A stretch of DNA of 34,593 nt from Pseudocoprococcus catus (GCF_019734885.1 NZ_JAAXCM010000030.1:1-34593), one strand, 5' to 3'; positions 1 through 7,105 are shown, numbered from the stretch's first letter. Notes: a model not told the origin generated them from the sequence alone. Translations and numbers: made by a program.

Positions 1-120
1 CTGGGGAAAAATGAATCGCGGGGCACGTGAGGATAGCTTGTAGATACTTGGCTCAGTAGAGCCATTGAGCAAGAAGCCCCCACTTCAAAATCTGTGATTT
101 AAGTGGTGGGAGCATGTCAC
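1..120 (+). mobile_element. right end of an IS200/IS605-family element (partial)
   Basis: The stretch has the look of the region downstream of tnpB in IS605-type elements: a GAATCGCGGGGCAC block (13-26), a small GGCTC-AGTA-GAGCC hairpin (50-63), ATTGAGCAAGAAGCCCCCAC (64-83), then an imperfect hairpin (about 77-113) with arms CCACTT and AAGTGG and an inner AAATC/GATTT stem. Such end hairpins are recognised as single strands by the TnpA transposase. The element begins left of the window, and neither tnpA nor a full tnpB is visible. The right boundary is placed near the TCAC at 117-120 and is approximate. Identification is by remembered family features, not alignment. Confidence 0.6.
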
Positions 121-136
121 TACTTGAGTGGTGATA
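1..136 (+). ncRNA. candidate omega RNA (TnpB guide RNA), 3' part plus guide
   Basis: In IS605 elements the RNA guiding the TnpB nuclease covers the 3' end of tnpB and the right-end hairpin, and its guide is the DNA just outside the element. The structured blocks at 13-113 fit that scaffold, so the guide here would be the roughly 16 bases after position 120. The 5' part lies outside the window. Whether a functional TnpB is present cannot be seen. Confidence 0.45.
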
Positions 137-213
137 CCACCAAACAGCAAAAATAGAATTAAAGGACAAAAACAAAGAGTTAAGGGACGCGATATCCCTG
201 AAATGTCAAATTA

Positions 214-222
214 TGCTAAAAT
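214..222 (+). promoter_or_regulatory. possible extended -10 promoter for the two-component operon
   Basis: TGCTAAAAT at 214-222 fits an extended -10 (TG-N-TAAAAT) and lies 35 bases upstream of the response-regulator ATG. No convincing -35 is seen at the right distance, so this is a weak call. Confidence 0.25.
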
Positions 223-256
223 CATTGTCGGAATTAGGACAAAAGGGAAAGACATC

Positions 257-988
257 ATGTTGAAGATTACAGTGATAGATGATGAGAAGGATTACAGTGA
301 ACTCATCCGTCAGACAGTTGATAACTGGCTGATGGAAAAGGGATGTCAGGGTGAAATTGACTGTTTTGATCATGCAGAAGATTTCAAGGCTCAGATTGAA
401 GCGGGCAGATGTTATGATATTTATTTTATGGATATCGAGATGCCGGATATCAATGGTATGGAACTGGCAACTTACATCCGTATGAAATATGACTCGCCGT
501 ATATCGTTTTTGTGACGGCCCATATGGAATACAGCGTGAAGTGCTATAGGTATCATGCCTGGCAGTACATAACGAAGGACAGTATACGAACACTGATACC
601 GGAGACTATGGATTCACTGATTCATTATTTGCAGGCACACAAATCCAATTATTATATGATCGAAGGGGCGAATGATCTCATCCGTATTGCCTATGATCAG
701 ATCCAGTATCTGAGCAAAGATGGCAAATATACCCTGTTTTATACCGACAAACCGGAGGTATTCAGAGAACGCCGGGCACTTTCAAAGGTGATTGAGGATA
801 TGCAGCAGGTGGATGATGCTTTTATCATGACGGACAAAAGTTATGGCGTGAATATACGTCATGTGCTGCGGCTGAAAGACCATATGCTGATCATGCGTAA
901 TGGTGACAGTGTGCCGGTCAGCCTACCGAGATATCAGCAGGTCAAAAAAGCCATCAGTGATTATTGGGGGCGGCGGGCATGGAAATAG
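257..988 (+). CDS. LytTR-family response regulator
   Basis: This is a cytoplasmic transcription regulator of 243 residues. The N-terminal receiver domain (about 1-120) starts KITVIDDEKDYSE with the acidic pocket and carries the phosphorylated Asp in FMDIEMPDINGMEL. The C-terminal half (about 140-243) has the LytTR DNA-binding pattern (IAYDQIQYLSKDGKY, FIMTDKSYGVNIRHVL). ATG 257 is chosen because GGGAAAGAC precedes it and the receiver fold begins there; the reading frame is open back to a GTG at 128 but those residues have no domain match. The stop overlaps the kinase start by 10 bases, so the pair is translated together. By family, AgrA/ComE-type regulators act with GHKL kinases and control peptide signalling or bacteriocin genes. 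The adjacent lanthipeptide-like genes are the likely targets, but no LytTR operator was recognised. Confidence 0.9.
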   Translation: MLKITVIDDEKDYSELIRQTVDNWLMEKGCQGEIDCFDHAEDFKAQIEAGRCYDIYFMDIEMPDINGMELATYIRMKYDSPYIVFVTAHMEYSVKCYRYHAWQYITKDSIRTLIPETMDSLIHYLQAHKSNYYMIEGANDLIRIAYDQIQYLSKDGKYTLFYTDKPEVFRERRALSKVIEDMQQVDDAFIMTDKSYGVNIRHVLRLKDHMLIMRNGDSVPVSLPRYQQVKKAISDYWGRRAWK

Positions 989-2289
989 CAGGGATTACCC
1001 TACGAGTGCTGGAAATCATAACGGTGATTCTGTGCGGCATCAGATTAGCTGTACCACCGGGACATTTCCGGTGGGAACGGCTGTGGACGAAGGTATTATA
1101 TTGGATATTAATTATTTTTTGGATTACCATTAATGCGGGGAATATTTATTTTTTTAAGTTTTCATCTATTGGTGAGCTTATAACGGGTATTGGAATATTC
1201 ATTTTATTGATTATTTTTTATGATACATATTTTTGGCAGGTTTTTGTGCAATTTTTTATTTATTGGTACACAGTTTATGTCTTTAGGCATCTATATGTTT
1301 TTACATTATGCTATTTGGAGCATATTCATTTAAAAAACTATGTGACAGTTGCAGATGGCCTGGGATGGCATTGGATACATATCTGTGGAATGGCAGTAAC
1401 TATTAGCGTATCTTTGTGGTTGTGTTATCGTATGAAAGGTGCTCCACTAGTTCAACGTCGTTATAAAAAGGATTATAGATATCTGACACTTTTTGTTTTG
1501 GCAGAAATAATGATTGGAGAGTATCTTTTTAACAACGATGTTGAAGGATTCTTTATTCAGGGAGAGTACATTCTGTTTAGTACAATTGTTTTTATATGTT
1601 TGTTTAGCGTTTTAACAGCGATTATTTTTTACAAGGGATATAAGGACATGCAATATCAGCAGCAGATTTCTGATATGAATTTTGAAATGCTGAAGAGACA
1701 GTATGAGATGATTCAGAAGATGTATACAGAGAAAAGAATGTTGCTGCATGATTCTGTTCATCAGGATGTGTTGATATTGGAATATTTACATGATAGAAAA
1801 TATGAAGAAGCCCAGACTTATTTTGAAAAGAAGATTGCAGCAACAAAAAAGAGAAGCAGAAACAGATATACAGGGATTGAAGTGTTGAATTTGATGCTGA
1901 ATTACGAGATAGAACAGGCAGAAGAAAAGGCAATTAATGTAGACTGTGCTGTTGAAGTGTATCATTGTCCTGTGGATGAAACAGAGCTATGTATCATTAT
2001 AGGCAATTTATTTGATAATGCTATTGAGGCAGTCAAAGATCTTCAGGACGAACATAGACAGATTGATTTCTCCATACAAAATCCAAATGGTATTTTTCGT
2101 ATAGAAATATCAAACCCTTATGAAGGCGAGAGAAGAAAGATAGAACATCATTATCTGACCACGAAGAAACAAAATACAGAAATGCATGGGTTAGGGTTAA
2201 TGAGTGTTAAAAAAATTGTGGAAAAGTATGATGGATTAATGGAAATCAGTGATAAAGACAACGTATTCAGAGTTGTTGTTACGTTATGA
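979..2289 (+). CDS. AgrC-like sensor histidine kinase (GHKL, HATPase_c_5)
   Basis: This 436-residue membrane kinase has about six hydrophobic segments in the first 220 residues (for example LIIFWITINAGNIYFF and FSTIVFICLFSVLTAIIF). A coiled dimerisation region with the likely phospho-accepting histidine follows, in RMLLHDSVHQDVLIL. The ATPase has an N box (IIIGNLFDNAIEAVKDL) and a G box (HGLGLMSVKKIVEKYDG). The ATG at 979 follows a G-rich stretch; a TTG at 964 is also in frame. It overlaps the response-regulator gene, and the peptide gene starts 19 bases after its stop, so the three are probably one operon. The topology resembles peptide-pheromone receptors, so the neighbouring peptide or its modified product is the natural ligand candidate. 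That is inference. Confidence 0.88.
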   Translation: MEIAGITLRVLEIITVILCGIRLAVPPGHFRWERLWTKVLYWILIIFWITINAGNIYFFKFSSIGELITGIGIFILLIIFYDTYFWQVFVQFFIYWYTVYVFRHLYVFTLCYLEHIHLKNYVTVADGLGWHWIHICGMAVTISVSLWLCYRMKGAPLVQRRYKKDYRYLTLFVLAEIMIGEYLFNNDVEGFFIQGEYILFSTIVFICLFSVLTAIIFYKGYKDMQYQQQISDMNFEMLKRQYEMIQKMYTEKRMLLHDSVHQDVLILEYLHDRKYEEAQTYFEKKIAATKKRSRNRYTGIEVLNLMLNYEIEQAEEKAINVDCAVEVYHCPVDETELCIIIGNLFDNAIEAVKDLQDEHRQIDFSIQNPNGIFRIEISNPYEGERRKIEHHYLTTKKQNTEMHGLGLMSVKKIVEKYDGLMEISDKDNVFRVVVTL

Positions 2290-2308
2290 TGAAGAGAGGT
2301 AATAACGA

Positions 2309-2443
2309 ATGCAAGAGTTAGAATTAACAGAAAAGCTGTTAAAAGAGATAGAATATATTGAGAAATTACAAGAAGTAGAAGAGTTTGATGTTGAGAAATC
2401 TACAGGTCAGGGTGGTGGAATTTACACATTATTTTGTTGTTGA
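2309..2443 (+). CDS. short lanthipeptide-like precursor peptide (44 aa)
   Basis: A 44-codon gene with a good ribosome site (GAGAGGT, 8 bases before ATG). The first 30 residues are a charged, helical leader-like stretch rich in Glu, Leu and Lys (MQELELTEKLLKEIEYIEKL followed by QEVEEFDVEK). The tail STGQGGGIYTLFCC has Ser31, Thr32 and Thr40 plus two terminal cysteines. A Gly-rich start and an F-x-C-C or F-C-C end recall the lacticin-481/salivaricin-A group, but the usual middle segment is absent. A LanM gene follows 90 bases later, which supports a dehydrated and cyclised product. A GG site (36-37) could be the cleavage point. It could also act as a pheromone for the upstream kinase. The lanthipeptide assignment rests on composition and context, not on a family match. 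Confidence 0.65.
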   Translation: MQELELTEKLLKEIEYIEKLQEVEEFDVEKSTGQGGGIYTLFCC

Positions 2444-2445
2444 TT

Positions 2446-2483
2446 ATCAAAAAGGTGCCTACAGTGATAGGCACCTTTTTGAT
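2446..2483 (+). terminator. 16-bp perfect hairpin between peptide gene and lanM
   Basis: ATCAAAAAGGTGCCTA (2446-2461) pairs perfectly with TAGGCACCTTTTTGAT (2468-2483) around a 6-base loop. The right arm ends in five T residues within the stem. It starts two bases after the peptide stop and fits the partial terminator often found between a lantibiotic structural gene and its modification gene, which keeps precursor mRNA in excess over lanM mRNA. Confidence 0.8.
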
Positions 2484-2532
2484 TTGAAAAATAAATTTGT
2501 AGACAATGGCTCTTAACTTGGTGGATATTGAA

Positions 2533-3945
2533 ATGGATAGTAGAACTTTATTACAGATAATAAATAAAGGTGAAAAAGCAAAGCAATTTTGGGAAAAATT
2601 TTTAGGCAAAGATATACTGGATGAATTGTTAAAGTATCCTGAGCTTTTGAGTATGCAGGATGCGAAACGTGCAAAGGTTACAAAAGAAGAAAAAGAGTTT
2701 TTTGTTAAATGCATATTCAGTGTAAGTACAGAAAATGGATTTAAATTTGAAAGAGAAGAACGAGTTTTTGATAGTTTTTATGAGAAATTGGGTCAGTATA
2801 TTAGAATTATTTTGAAACAAAAGCTGATTGCTTCACTAGTAGAAAATATGATAGACAGTCTGGTAAAACAAATAGTTCAGAGAGTTTTTTGGATTCCCTT
2901 CAGATGTTTGATAGTAGATATGCATGAGAAAAAAGATGATGGGCAATTAAATGGTCATTCAAGTGCAGAAGAATATGATGATTATGTGAGTAAGTGCTTA
3001 CTGAATGAGAGAGAATACAGAGAATTTCTTAAAAAGTATCCGGTTATGACAGATTTATTGATTTGTAAAATCAGAGACTATATTAATTATTCGAATGAAA
3101 TATTTCAGCATTTTTATCAAGACAGAGAAATACTTAGTAAAGGCTTTCATATCGAGCAAAACGCTATGGAAATCACAGAGCTCTCTTTTAATCAGGATGA
3201 AGAACATTTTCCGGGGAGAATGGTGGCACGGGTTGGATTAAAAGGTGGACAGAGAATTTATTATAAACCTCATTCTTTATTATTGACAGAACAGTACCAG
3301 AAAATAGAAAACTGGTTATGGGAGAAGATGGAACTGGAAAAATCAAGACATTTGGTGGTATCGGGGGATGATTATGGCTGGGAACAGGAAGTAACTGAAG
3401 CTGAATGTAAGTGTGCAAAGGAAATTAAGGAATTTTATTATCGATGCGGTGCGGAATGCTGCCTTACTTATGTACTTGGAATGACAGATATTCATATGGA
3501 TAATGTTATAGCACATGGAAAGTATCCGGTTATTATCGATACAGAATTTATGTTTGATCGCCGAATTGAGGTTGGTATACAAGGAAAAAATCTGCAGCAG
3601 AATTTGATGGATACAGTGATGCATACGGGATTTGTGCCAAACGGAATGGGAACAATGCATGTAAATGTTTCTGTTTTGAATACATGTGATGAACAGAGAT
3701 TGTCGGTAAAAATGCCCATGGTCATTCATAAAGGTACGTCCGAGATGAATATTTCCTATCACTATCCAAAATTATCACATAAAAAGAATATGCCAATATA
3801 TGAGGGAAAATATATAAGTTTTGAAAATTATATGAATGAATTTATAAGTGGTTTCAGAAGAACATATGACTGTATTAAAGCGGATCCAGAAGTATTGGTG
3901 GGGATGTGTCAACCAATAATGAAGAAGAGCGTAAGATATCTTTTT
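2533..3945 (+). pseudogene. lanM: class II lanthipeptide synthetase LanM, N-terminal half, cut by the ICE
   Basis: LanM enzymes phosphorylate and dehydrate Ser/Thr of a precursor and then cyclise with Cys using a C-terminal zinc LanC-like domain. This fragment holds most of the N-terminal dehydratase (DUF4135) domain, with YYKPHS (about residue 244), GMTDIHMDNVIAHG (about 316-329) and PVIIDTE (about 331-337). Family homology stops around KKSVRYLF at 3945. After that the frame continues for 36 unrelated residues to a stop at 4056, encoded by the inserted element. About 471 residues remain, against roughly 900-1100 for the family, and the cyclase domain is missing here. ATG 2533 is preferred over 2506 because GGTGG lies 8 bases upstream. 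The other half may lie beyond the far end of the ICE, outside the window. Confidence 0.85.
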
Positions 3946-3956
3946 CATACAAACCT
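3940..3956. other. ICE/chromosome junction in lanM (integration site, approximate)
   Basis: LanM-like coding ends at about 3945 and the following AT-rich DNA leads into the integrase end of the element. The junction region is CTTTTTCATACAAA (3940-3953). A T-run, about six bases and an A-run is the kind of site Tn916-family integrases use with short coupling sequences, without a long duplicated att core. The exact base cannot be fixed without the other junction or an empty site. Confidence 0.6.
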
Positions 3957-3991
3957 ATATATAAAAATTGATTATCTTCTTATAATTTCTC

Positions 3992-4033
3992 AAATGCCGT
4001 TAAAGCCTTATGTTTCAAGGCTTTTCGGCATTT
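3992..4033 (-). terminator. hairpin at the integrase end of the ICE
   Basis: AAATGCCG-TT-AAAGCCTT (3992-4009) pairs with AAGGCTTT-T-CGGCATTT (4017-4033) around a 7-base loop. It lies about 95 bases downstream of the integrase stop, so it probably ends the xis-int transcript and shields the element from flanking transcription. No long T-run follows, so its strength is uncertain. Confidence 0.5.
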
Positions 4034-4090
4034 CCTGTTTCGGGAGATGTTCTTAAAACTTCTTAAATCCCCTCATGTTTTTCTAATCAG

Positions 4091-4127
4091 AAGTAGTAAA
4101 CAGAGTAGTAAAACCGCTATTTACTAC
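4091..4127. promoter_or_regulatory. integrase arm-type binding sites (Tn916 DR2-like)
   Basis: Direct repeats AAGTAGTAAA (4091-4100) and GAGTAGTAAA (4103-4112) are followed by an inverted TTTACTAC (4120-4127) touching the int stop. From memory, the Tn916 DR2 site bound by the integrase N-terminal domain contains GAGTAGTAAA, an exact match to the second copy. These sites would anchor Int near this end during excision and integration. Confidence 0.7.
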
Positions 4128-5321
4128 CTATGCAATCAGCCGTTCCATTTCGGCTACTGCGCTGTCAGAGGTTGCATGGGCGTAATAGTTCAGCGTCATT
4201 GTGATGTTGGAATGTCCCATAATGTACTGTAATGCTTTCGGGTTCATTCCTGCGTTTGCTAAGTTGGTGCAGAACGTGTGGCGTAGGGTGTGCGGCGTTG
4301 TTACTTTCGGTAATGCTTCCTCATGGCATTTGTTGTACTTCTTCACAAGTCCCCGGAACATACTTTCATAATTGACAGCTACTTTCGGTAGTCCGTCCCG
4401 GTTCAGAAAGAGAAAGCCGCTGTACCCGCCGACTGTAAACGGTGTTGTACGCTTGCGTTCTTGCAGCACCCGCTGAAATGCTTCACATACCTTTGTACTC
4501 ATGGGGATTTGCCGGACACCGCTTTTCGTTTTCGGTACTTCAATGTGATACCCAATGCCGGAAACTTTCAGCAGTTGGTGATCTACATTGATTAGCCTGT
4601 TTTCAAAGTCAATGTCCTTTTCGGTCAATCCGCAGAGTTCGGAAATGCGAAGTCCTGTTCCTAACAGTATGGCGATTTCATCATAATACTTTCGATAGAC
4701 TTTATCGCCCTCGATAAAGGACAGGAAAGACGCTTCCTGCGTAGGGGATAATGGCACCTTTGGCTCCGTATCATCTTCAAGAATGGTGTTGAGCTGAAAG
4801 TCAAACGGATTTTTGCGGATATAATCGTCCTGTATGGCTGTGTAAAAAGCAGCCTTTAAGGAACGCTTGTGGTTGTTAATCGTCTTGAACGAATAGCCTT
4901 TCTCTTTCATGCGTAAAGCCCATTCTTTCGCATCGGAGAGCTTCACGTTTTCGATAGGGCAGCCGCCTAAACTATCTTCTTCCAAAATCCGCATGAGTTG
5001 TTTTCGTCCCTGTTTTGTACCATGCCGTACATTTGCCCGGTGGCGTATCTGCTTTGCGTAAAGCTGGCAGACGGTCATTTTCTTGCCGATTGGGTCTATC
5101 CCGTCGTCAAGGTCTTTTTGGATTTCTTTCTCCTTTTCCCGGAGTGAAATATCCTCCCGTTTTCCTGCCGGGGTCTTGTCGGTCGGTACTAACTTCCAAG
5201 CATAAACAAACTGCGCTTTTCCAAAGGTATCAGTATATTTGTAAGCATATCTCCCGTCTTTTCTCTGGCTCTCTCCTGTGCGTAAGATACGGTTTTTGTT
5301 ATCGCGTCTTTTTTCTGACAT
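4128..5321 (-). CDS. int: Tn916-type tyrosine integrase
   Basis: This 397-residue site-specific recombinase excises and inserts the ICE. The N-terminal arm-binding domain begins MSEKRRDNKNRILRTGESQR, very close to Tn916 Int as I remember it. The catalytic domain shows Arg in GTGLRISELCGL (about 220), HTLRHTF (about 345), GHSNITMTLNYYAHA with His and the nucleophilic Tyr (about 370-380). ATG 5321 is chosen because AAAGGAG lies 10 bases upstream and the family starts at this residue; an ATG seven codons earlier would sit one base from that ribosome site. The gene runs toward the element end, with its arm sites directly after the stop. Length is normal and no lesion is visible. Confidence 0.96.
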   Translation of the reverse strand: MSEKRRDNKNRILRTGESQRKDGRYAYKYTDTFGKAQFVYAWKLVPTDKTPAGKREDISLREKEKEIQKDLDDGIDPIGKKMTVCQLYAKQIRHRANVRHGTKQGRKQLMRILEEDSLGGCPIENVKLSDAKEWALRMKEKGYSFKTINNHKRSLKAAFYTAIQDDYIRKNPFDFQLNTILEDDTEPKVPLSPTQEASFLSFIEGDKVYRKYYDEIAILLGTGLRISELCGLTEKDIDFENRLINVDHQLLKVSGIGYHIEVPKTKSGVRQIPMSTKVCEAFQRVLQERKRTTPFTVGGYSGFLFLNRDGLPKVAVNYESMFRGLVKKYNKCHEEALPKVTTPHTLRHTFCTNLANAGMNPKALQYIMGHSNITMTLNYYAHATSDSAVAEMERLIA

Positions 5322-5350
5322 TTGCGTCATGCTCCTTTCCATGACGGAAA

Positions 5351-5393
5351 GAGCCTTGATATGCCTGTATTTATTATAGCATATTCAAGGCTC
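5351..5393 (-). promoter_or_regulatory. hairpin between xis and int
   Basis: GAGCCTTGATATGC (5351-5364) pairs with GCATATTCAAGGCTC (5379-5393), with one bulge and a 14-base AT-rich loop. It fills the short gap between xis and int and could modulate read-through, setting the Xis:Int ratio. No ordinary poly-T tail is seen on the transcribed strand. Confidence 0.5.
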
Positions 5394-5398
5394 AAAAT

Positions 5399-5602
5399 CT
5401 ATATGGTGTCCAAAGTATCTATGACTTTTTCAAATTGTTTTCTCTTTATCTGAATACGGTTGCCGTTCAGAAGCACCCAGTTTGAAGATAGGTTTTCCTC
5501 TGCCAGTTTCCGCAGCTTGTTTTCACCGATACGGAAGTATTTAGACGCTTCCTCAATCGTAAGCGTATACTTTTCCCAAATAGGCACATCAAAATTGCTC
5601 AT
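5399..5602 (-). CDS. xis: excisionase (Tn916 Xis-like)
   Basis: A 67-residue protein that directs the integrase toward excision by bending DNA at the element ends. It is a compact winged-helix/MerR-like fold: the N-terminal [20 protein letters not shown] contains the recognition helix region, and the C-terminal half has [20 protein letters not shown]. These are near-identical to Tn916 Xis from memory, and the length matches. The start has an AAAGGGGG ribosome site. It lies just upstream of int on the same strand and is probably co-transcribed with it. Confidence 0.93.
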   Translation of the reverse strand: MSNFDVPIWEKYTLTIEEASKYFRIGENKLRKLAEENLSSNWVLLNGNRIQIKRKQFEKVIDTLDTI

Positions 5603-6024
5603 AAAATACCCCCTTTCGTGAGAATGAGCAAAAAGTTGATAAGTTACTAAAAGCGGCTTTTATCAGACGATTGTTAGCTCAATCTCACGGGAGTTGCACC
5701 CCTGCGCGGTTCTCGCGCAGCCCTACCCATTGCCTGCGACGCTTTGAACGCTCGGACTGTGGCTGTAAGGGAGTATCATTATGTATTTTGCGTGTCGTCG
5801 CCCACAAGCCGCTACACTTGTTTTCCGGTGTGGTGTTACTCGCTCGACTTTTTCCTGTTTGGAAAAAGCGTCATGGCGCACCCGCCGTATGGCTCGGCGC
5901 AAAAGGAACGTATCTGATTTGCCCTATGCTGCGCCGCCGTTATCTTGCGTCGCTTTCTTTGTCAAGGAGCAGAAAAGGCATGATAACCATAGGCAGCGGA
6001 AAGGGGGACGCTGCCGGGTCTACC
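5603..6024. other. 422-bp gap between xis and the HTH_16 gene
   Basis: No well-supported gene fills this gap. It holds two neat hairpins, CTGCGCG/CGCGCAG (5702-5720) and CTTTTTCC/GGAAAAAG (5848-5868), and a weak rightward reading frame described separately. Neither hairpin is followed by a T-run, so they are not obvious terminators. It probably carries the promoter for xis-int. Confidence 0.4.
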
Positions 6025-6035
6025 TTATACCTTGA
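5781..6035 (+). CDS. doubtful small ORF (84 aa)
   Basis: An ATG at 5781 is preceded by AAGGGAG at a workable distance, and the frame stays open for 84 codons. The product is Arg- and Cys-rich (MYFACRRPQAATLVFR at the start) with no recognised domain, and it runs against the direction of all neighbours, overlapping the end of the HTH_16 gene by 11 bases. GC-rich non-coding DNA can give such frames by chance. It is listed only because of the ribosome site. Confidence 0.2.
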   Translation: MYFACRRPQAATLVFRCGVTRSTFSCLEKASWRTRRMARRKRNVSDLPYAAPPLSCVAFFVKEQKRHDNHRQRKGGRCRVYLIP

Positions 6036-6276
6036 ATGAAAGGACAGCCCGCATGAGCTTTGACCGTAAGCGGTCGCGTATGTCCTCGTCTATGCCGTAG
6101 TAGGTGTTGCCGCGTTCGTCGCGGAGCTTTCTCATAGACAGGGACGCTATGTAGCTTTCGTAATGCTGTACGACAATCTTCATAGCTTCCGGGTCGCCCT
6201 TTGTTGCGGCTATGATTACCGGGTACGGTAACAAGCCGCGCTCGTCCTGTTCGGTGTTACCATTATGTGCAGTCAT
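6025..6276 (-). CDS. helix-turn-helix (HTH_16-like) conjugative-element protein
   Basis: An 83-residue protein. The middle (PYPVIIAATKGDPEAMKIVV, then QHYESYIASLSMRKLRDERG) matches the small HTH_16 proteins paired with a sigma-like gene in Tn916-family elements, related in position to Tn916 Orf8. The N-terminal 15 residues are polar. The domain resembles part of sigma-factor region 2, so it may work with the next gene as a split sigma factor; that is inference. Its ATG lies inside the last codons of the upstream sigma-like gene (14-base overlap), so the two are translationally coupled. Confidence 0.8.
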   Translation of the reverse strand: MTAHNGNTEQDERGLLPYPVIIAATKGDPEAMKIVVQHYESYIASLSMRKLRDERGNTYYGIDEDIRDRLRSKLMRAVLSFKV

Positions 6277-6700
6277 AGGCGCGTTCCTCCAAATAGCGTT
6301 TTAACAGTTCAAATGAGCTTGTCCGTCGGTACTGTACCGTGCTTCTCGGAATGTCGTGGAGCTTTGCAATCTCCGCGTCGTTCATATCGAAAAAGTAATA
6401 CAGCAATACGGCTTCCCGTTTGTCGTCCGGCAAGCTGTGCAGGGCTTCGGCAAGCAGCTTCGCAGTTATTTCCTTGCCTGCCACACAAAAGGATTTTTCA
6501 GCTTCATCATGTTCAAAGTAAGTGTCGTAGGTGTAAAGCTGATTTTCCTCTTGCGGAGTAAGGTCAGAAAACGAAACTTCTTGTAGCTGCCGCCTTTTGA
6601 TCTCCCCGTGAGCATTGATAGCTTCATTCTTCAATGCCCGCTTGCAGAACCCGTTAAAAGCACATCGGATTTGCCATTGGGTACGATTAGGTTCATTCAT
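6263..6700 (-). CDS. sigma-70 family-like regulator (Tn916 Orf7-like)
   Basis: A 145-residue protein. The C-terminal region (LHSLPDDKREAVLLYYFFDM then DAEIAKLHDIPRSTVQYRRT) is a sigma region 4 helix-turn-helix. The N-terminal half is variable and lacks a clear region 2. ATG 6700 is chosen because AAAGGAGGTG lies 5 bases upstream; the frame stays open 24 codons further without a ribosome site. In Tn916-like elements the orf7/orf8 pair promotes transcription of int and the transfer genes, so this pair is probably the positive switch of this ICE. Confidence 0.85.
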   Translation of the reverse strand: MNEPNRTQWQIRCAFNGFCKRALKNEAINAHGEIKRRQLQEVSFSDLTPQEENQLYTYDTYFEHDEAEKSFCVAGKEITAKLLAEALHSLPDDKREAVLLYYFFDMNDAEIAKLHDIPRSTVQYRRTSSFELLKRYLEERAYDCT

Positions 6701-6916
6701 GGTATCACCTCCTTTCGCAACCGCGAAAGCGGGTGATGATTTCCCCTTTCGTAACCCCTCAACAAACGGCACGGGGAAAATGCCAAACAGTCAGAGAAAA
6801 TTTTTGAAAAAAGTTTAAGAGCTGTCCATGCTTTGCACCTCCTGCCAGAATTTCAGAAAATGAAAAGAACAGGGGGAGAGCGGCAGCCGACAGAAAAACA
6901 GAAATTTTGCAAGAAA

Positions 6917-6948
6917 AAACCCGACTGCGTATAAACGCAATCGGGTTT
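6917..6948 (-). terminator. intrinsic terminator, leftward
   Basis: AAACCCGACTGCGT (6917-6930) pairs with ACGCAATCGGGTTT (6935-6948), one mismatch, 4-base loop. On the minus strand the stem is followed by a run of T. It ends leftward transcripts from the cargo before they reach the sigma-like gene. The remaining bases between it and 6700 show no further gene. Confidence 0.75.
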
Positions 6949-6980
6949 AAAAGCATTATCAATTCTATTTAGTTGTTTTG

Positions 6981-7076
6981 TCAGTTCCCATCTGAAACCG
7001 CAAACTCCCGGTGGAGGAACAAGGCTTTTTTTAATTGGTGCAGGTTATGGGTAGTGGCTAATGAAAATAACGACAT
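6981..7076 (-). CDS. candidate 31-aa small protein or leader peptide
   Basis: An ATG at 7076 has a strong ribosome site (AAAGGAGGGG ending 4 bases upstream) and opens a 31-codon frame starting MSLFSLATTHNLHQLKKALF and ending FAVSDGN. It is flanked by a long hairpin upstream (7106-7153) and an intrinsic terminator downstream (6917-6948), the arrangement of a leader peptide in an attenuator or of a free-standing small gene. No resistance or biosynthesis gene follows directly, so a leader role is not obvious. I do not recognise a family. Confidence 0.45.
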   Translation of the reverse strand: MSLFSLATTHNLHQLKKALFLHREFAVSDGN

Positions 7077-7105
7077 TATACCCCTCCTTTCCGGGCAAAA
7101 AAGAA

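Noticed and set aside
2309-2443. AgrD-type thiolactone precursor
   Set aside because: No AgrB gene is present, the two Cys are at the very C-terminus, and a LanM gene follows, so a lanthipeptide-like precursor fits better.
5671-6039. 122-aa rightward ORF
   Set aside because: No ribosome site and Cys/Arg-rich low-complexity composition; an internal start at 5781 is kept only as a doubtful call.
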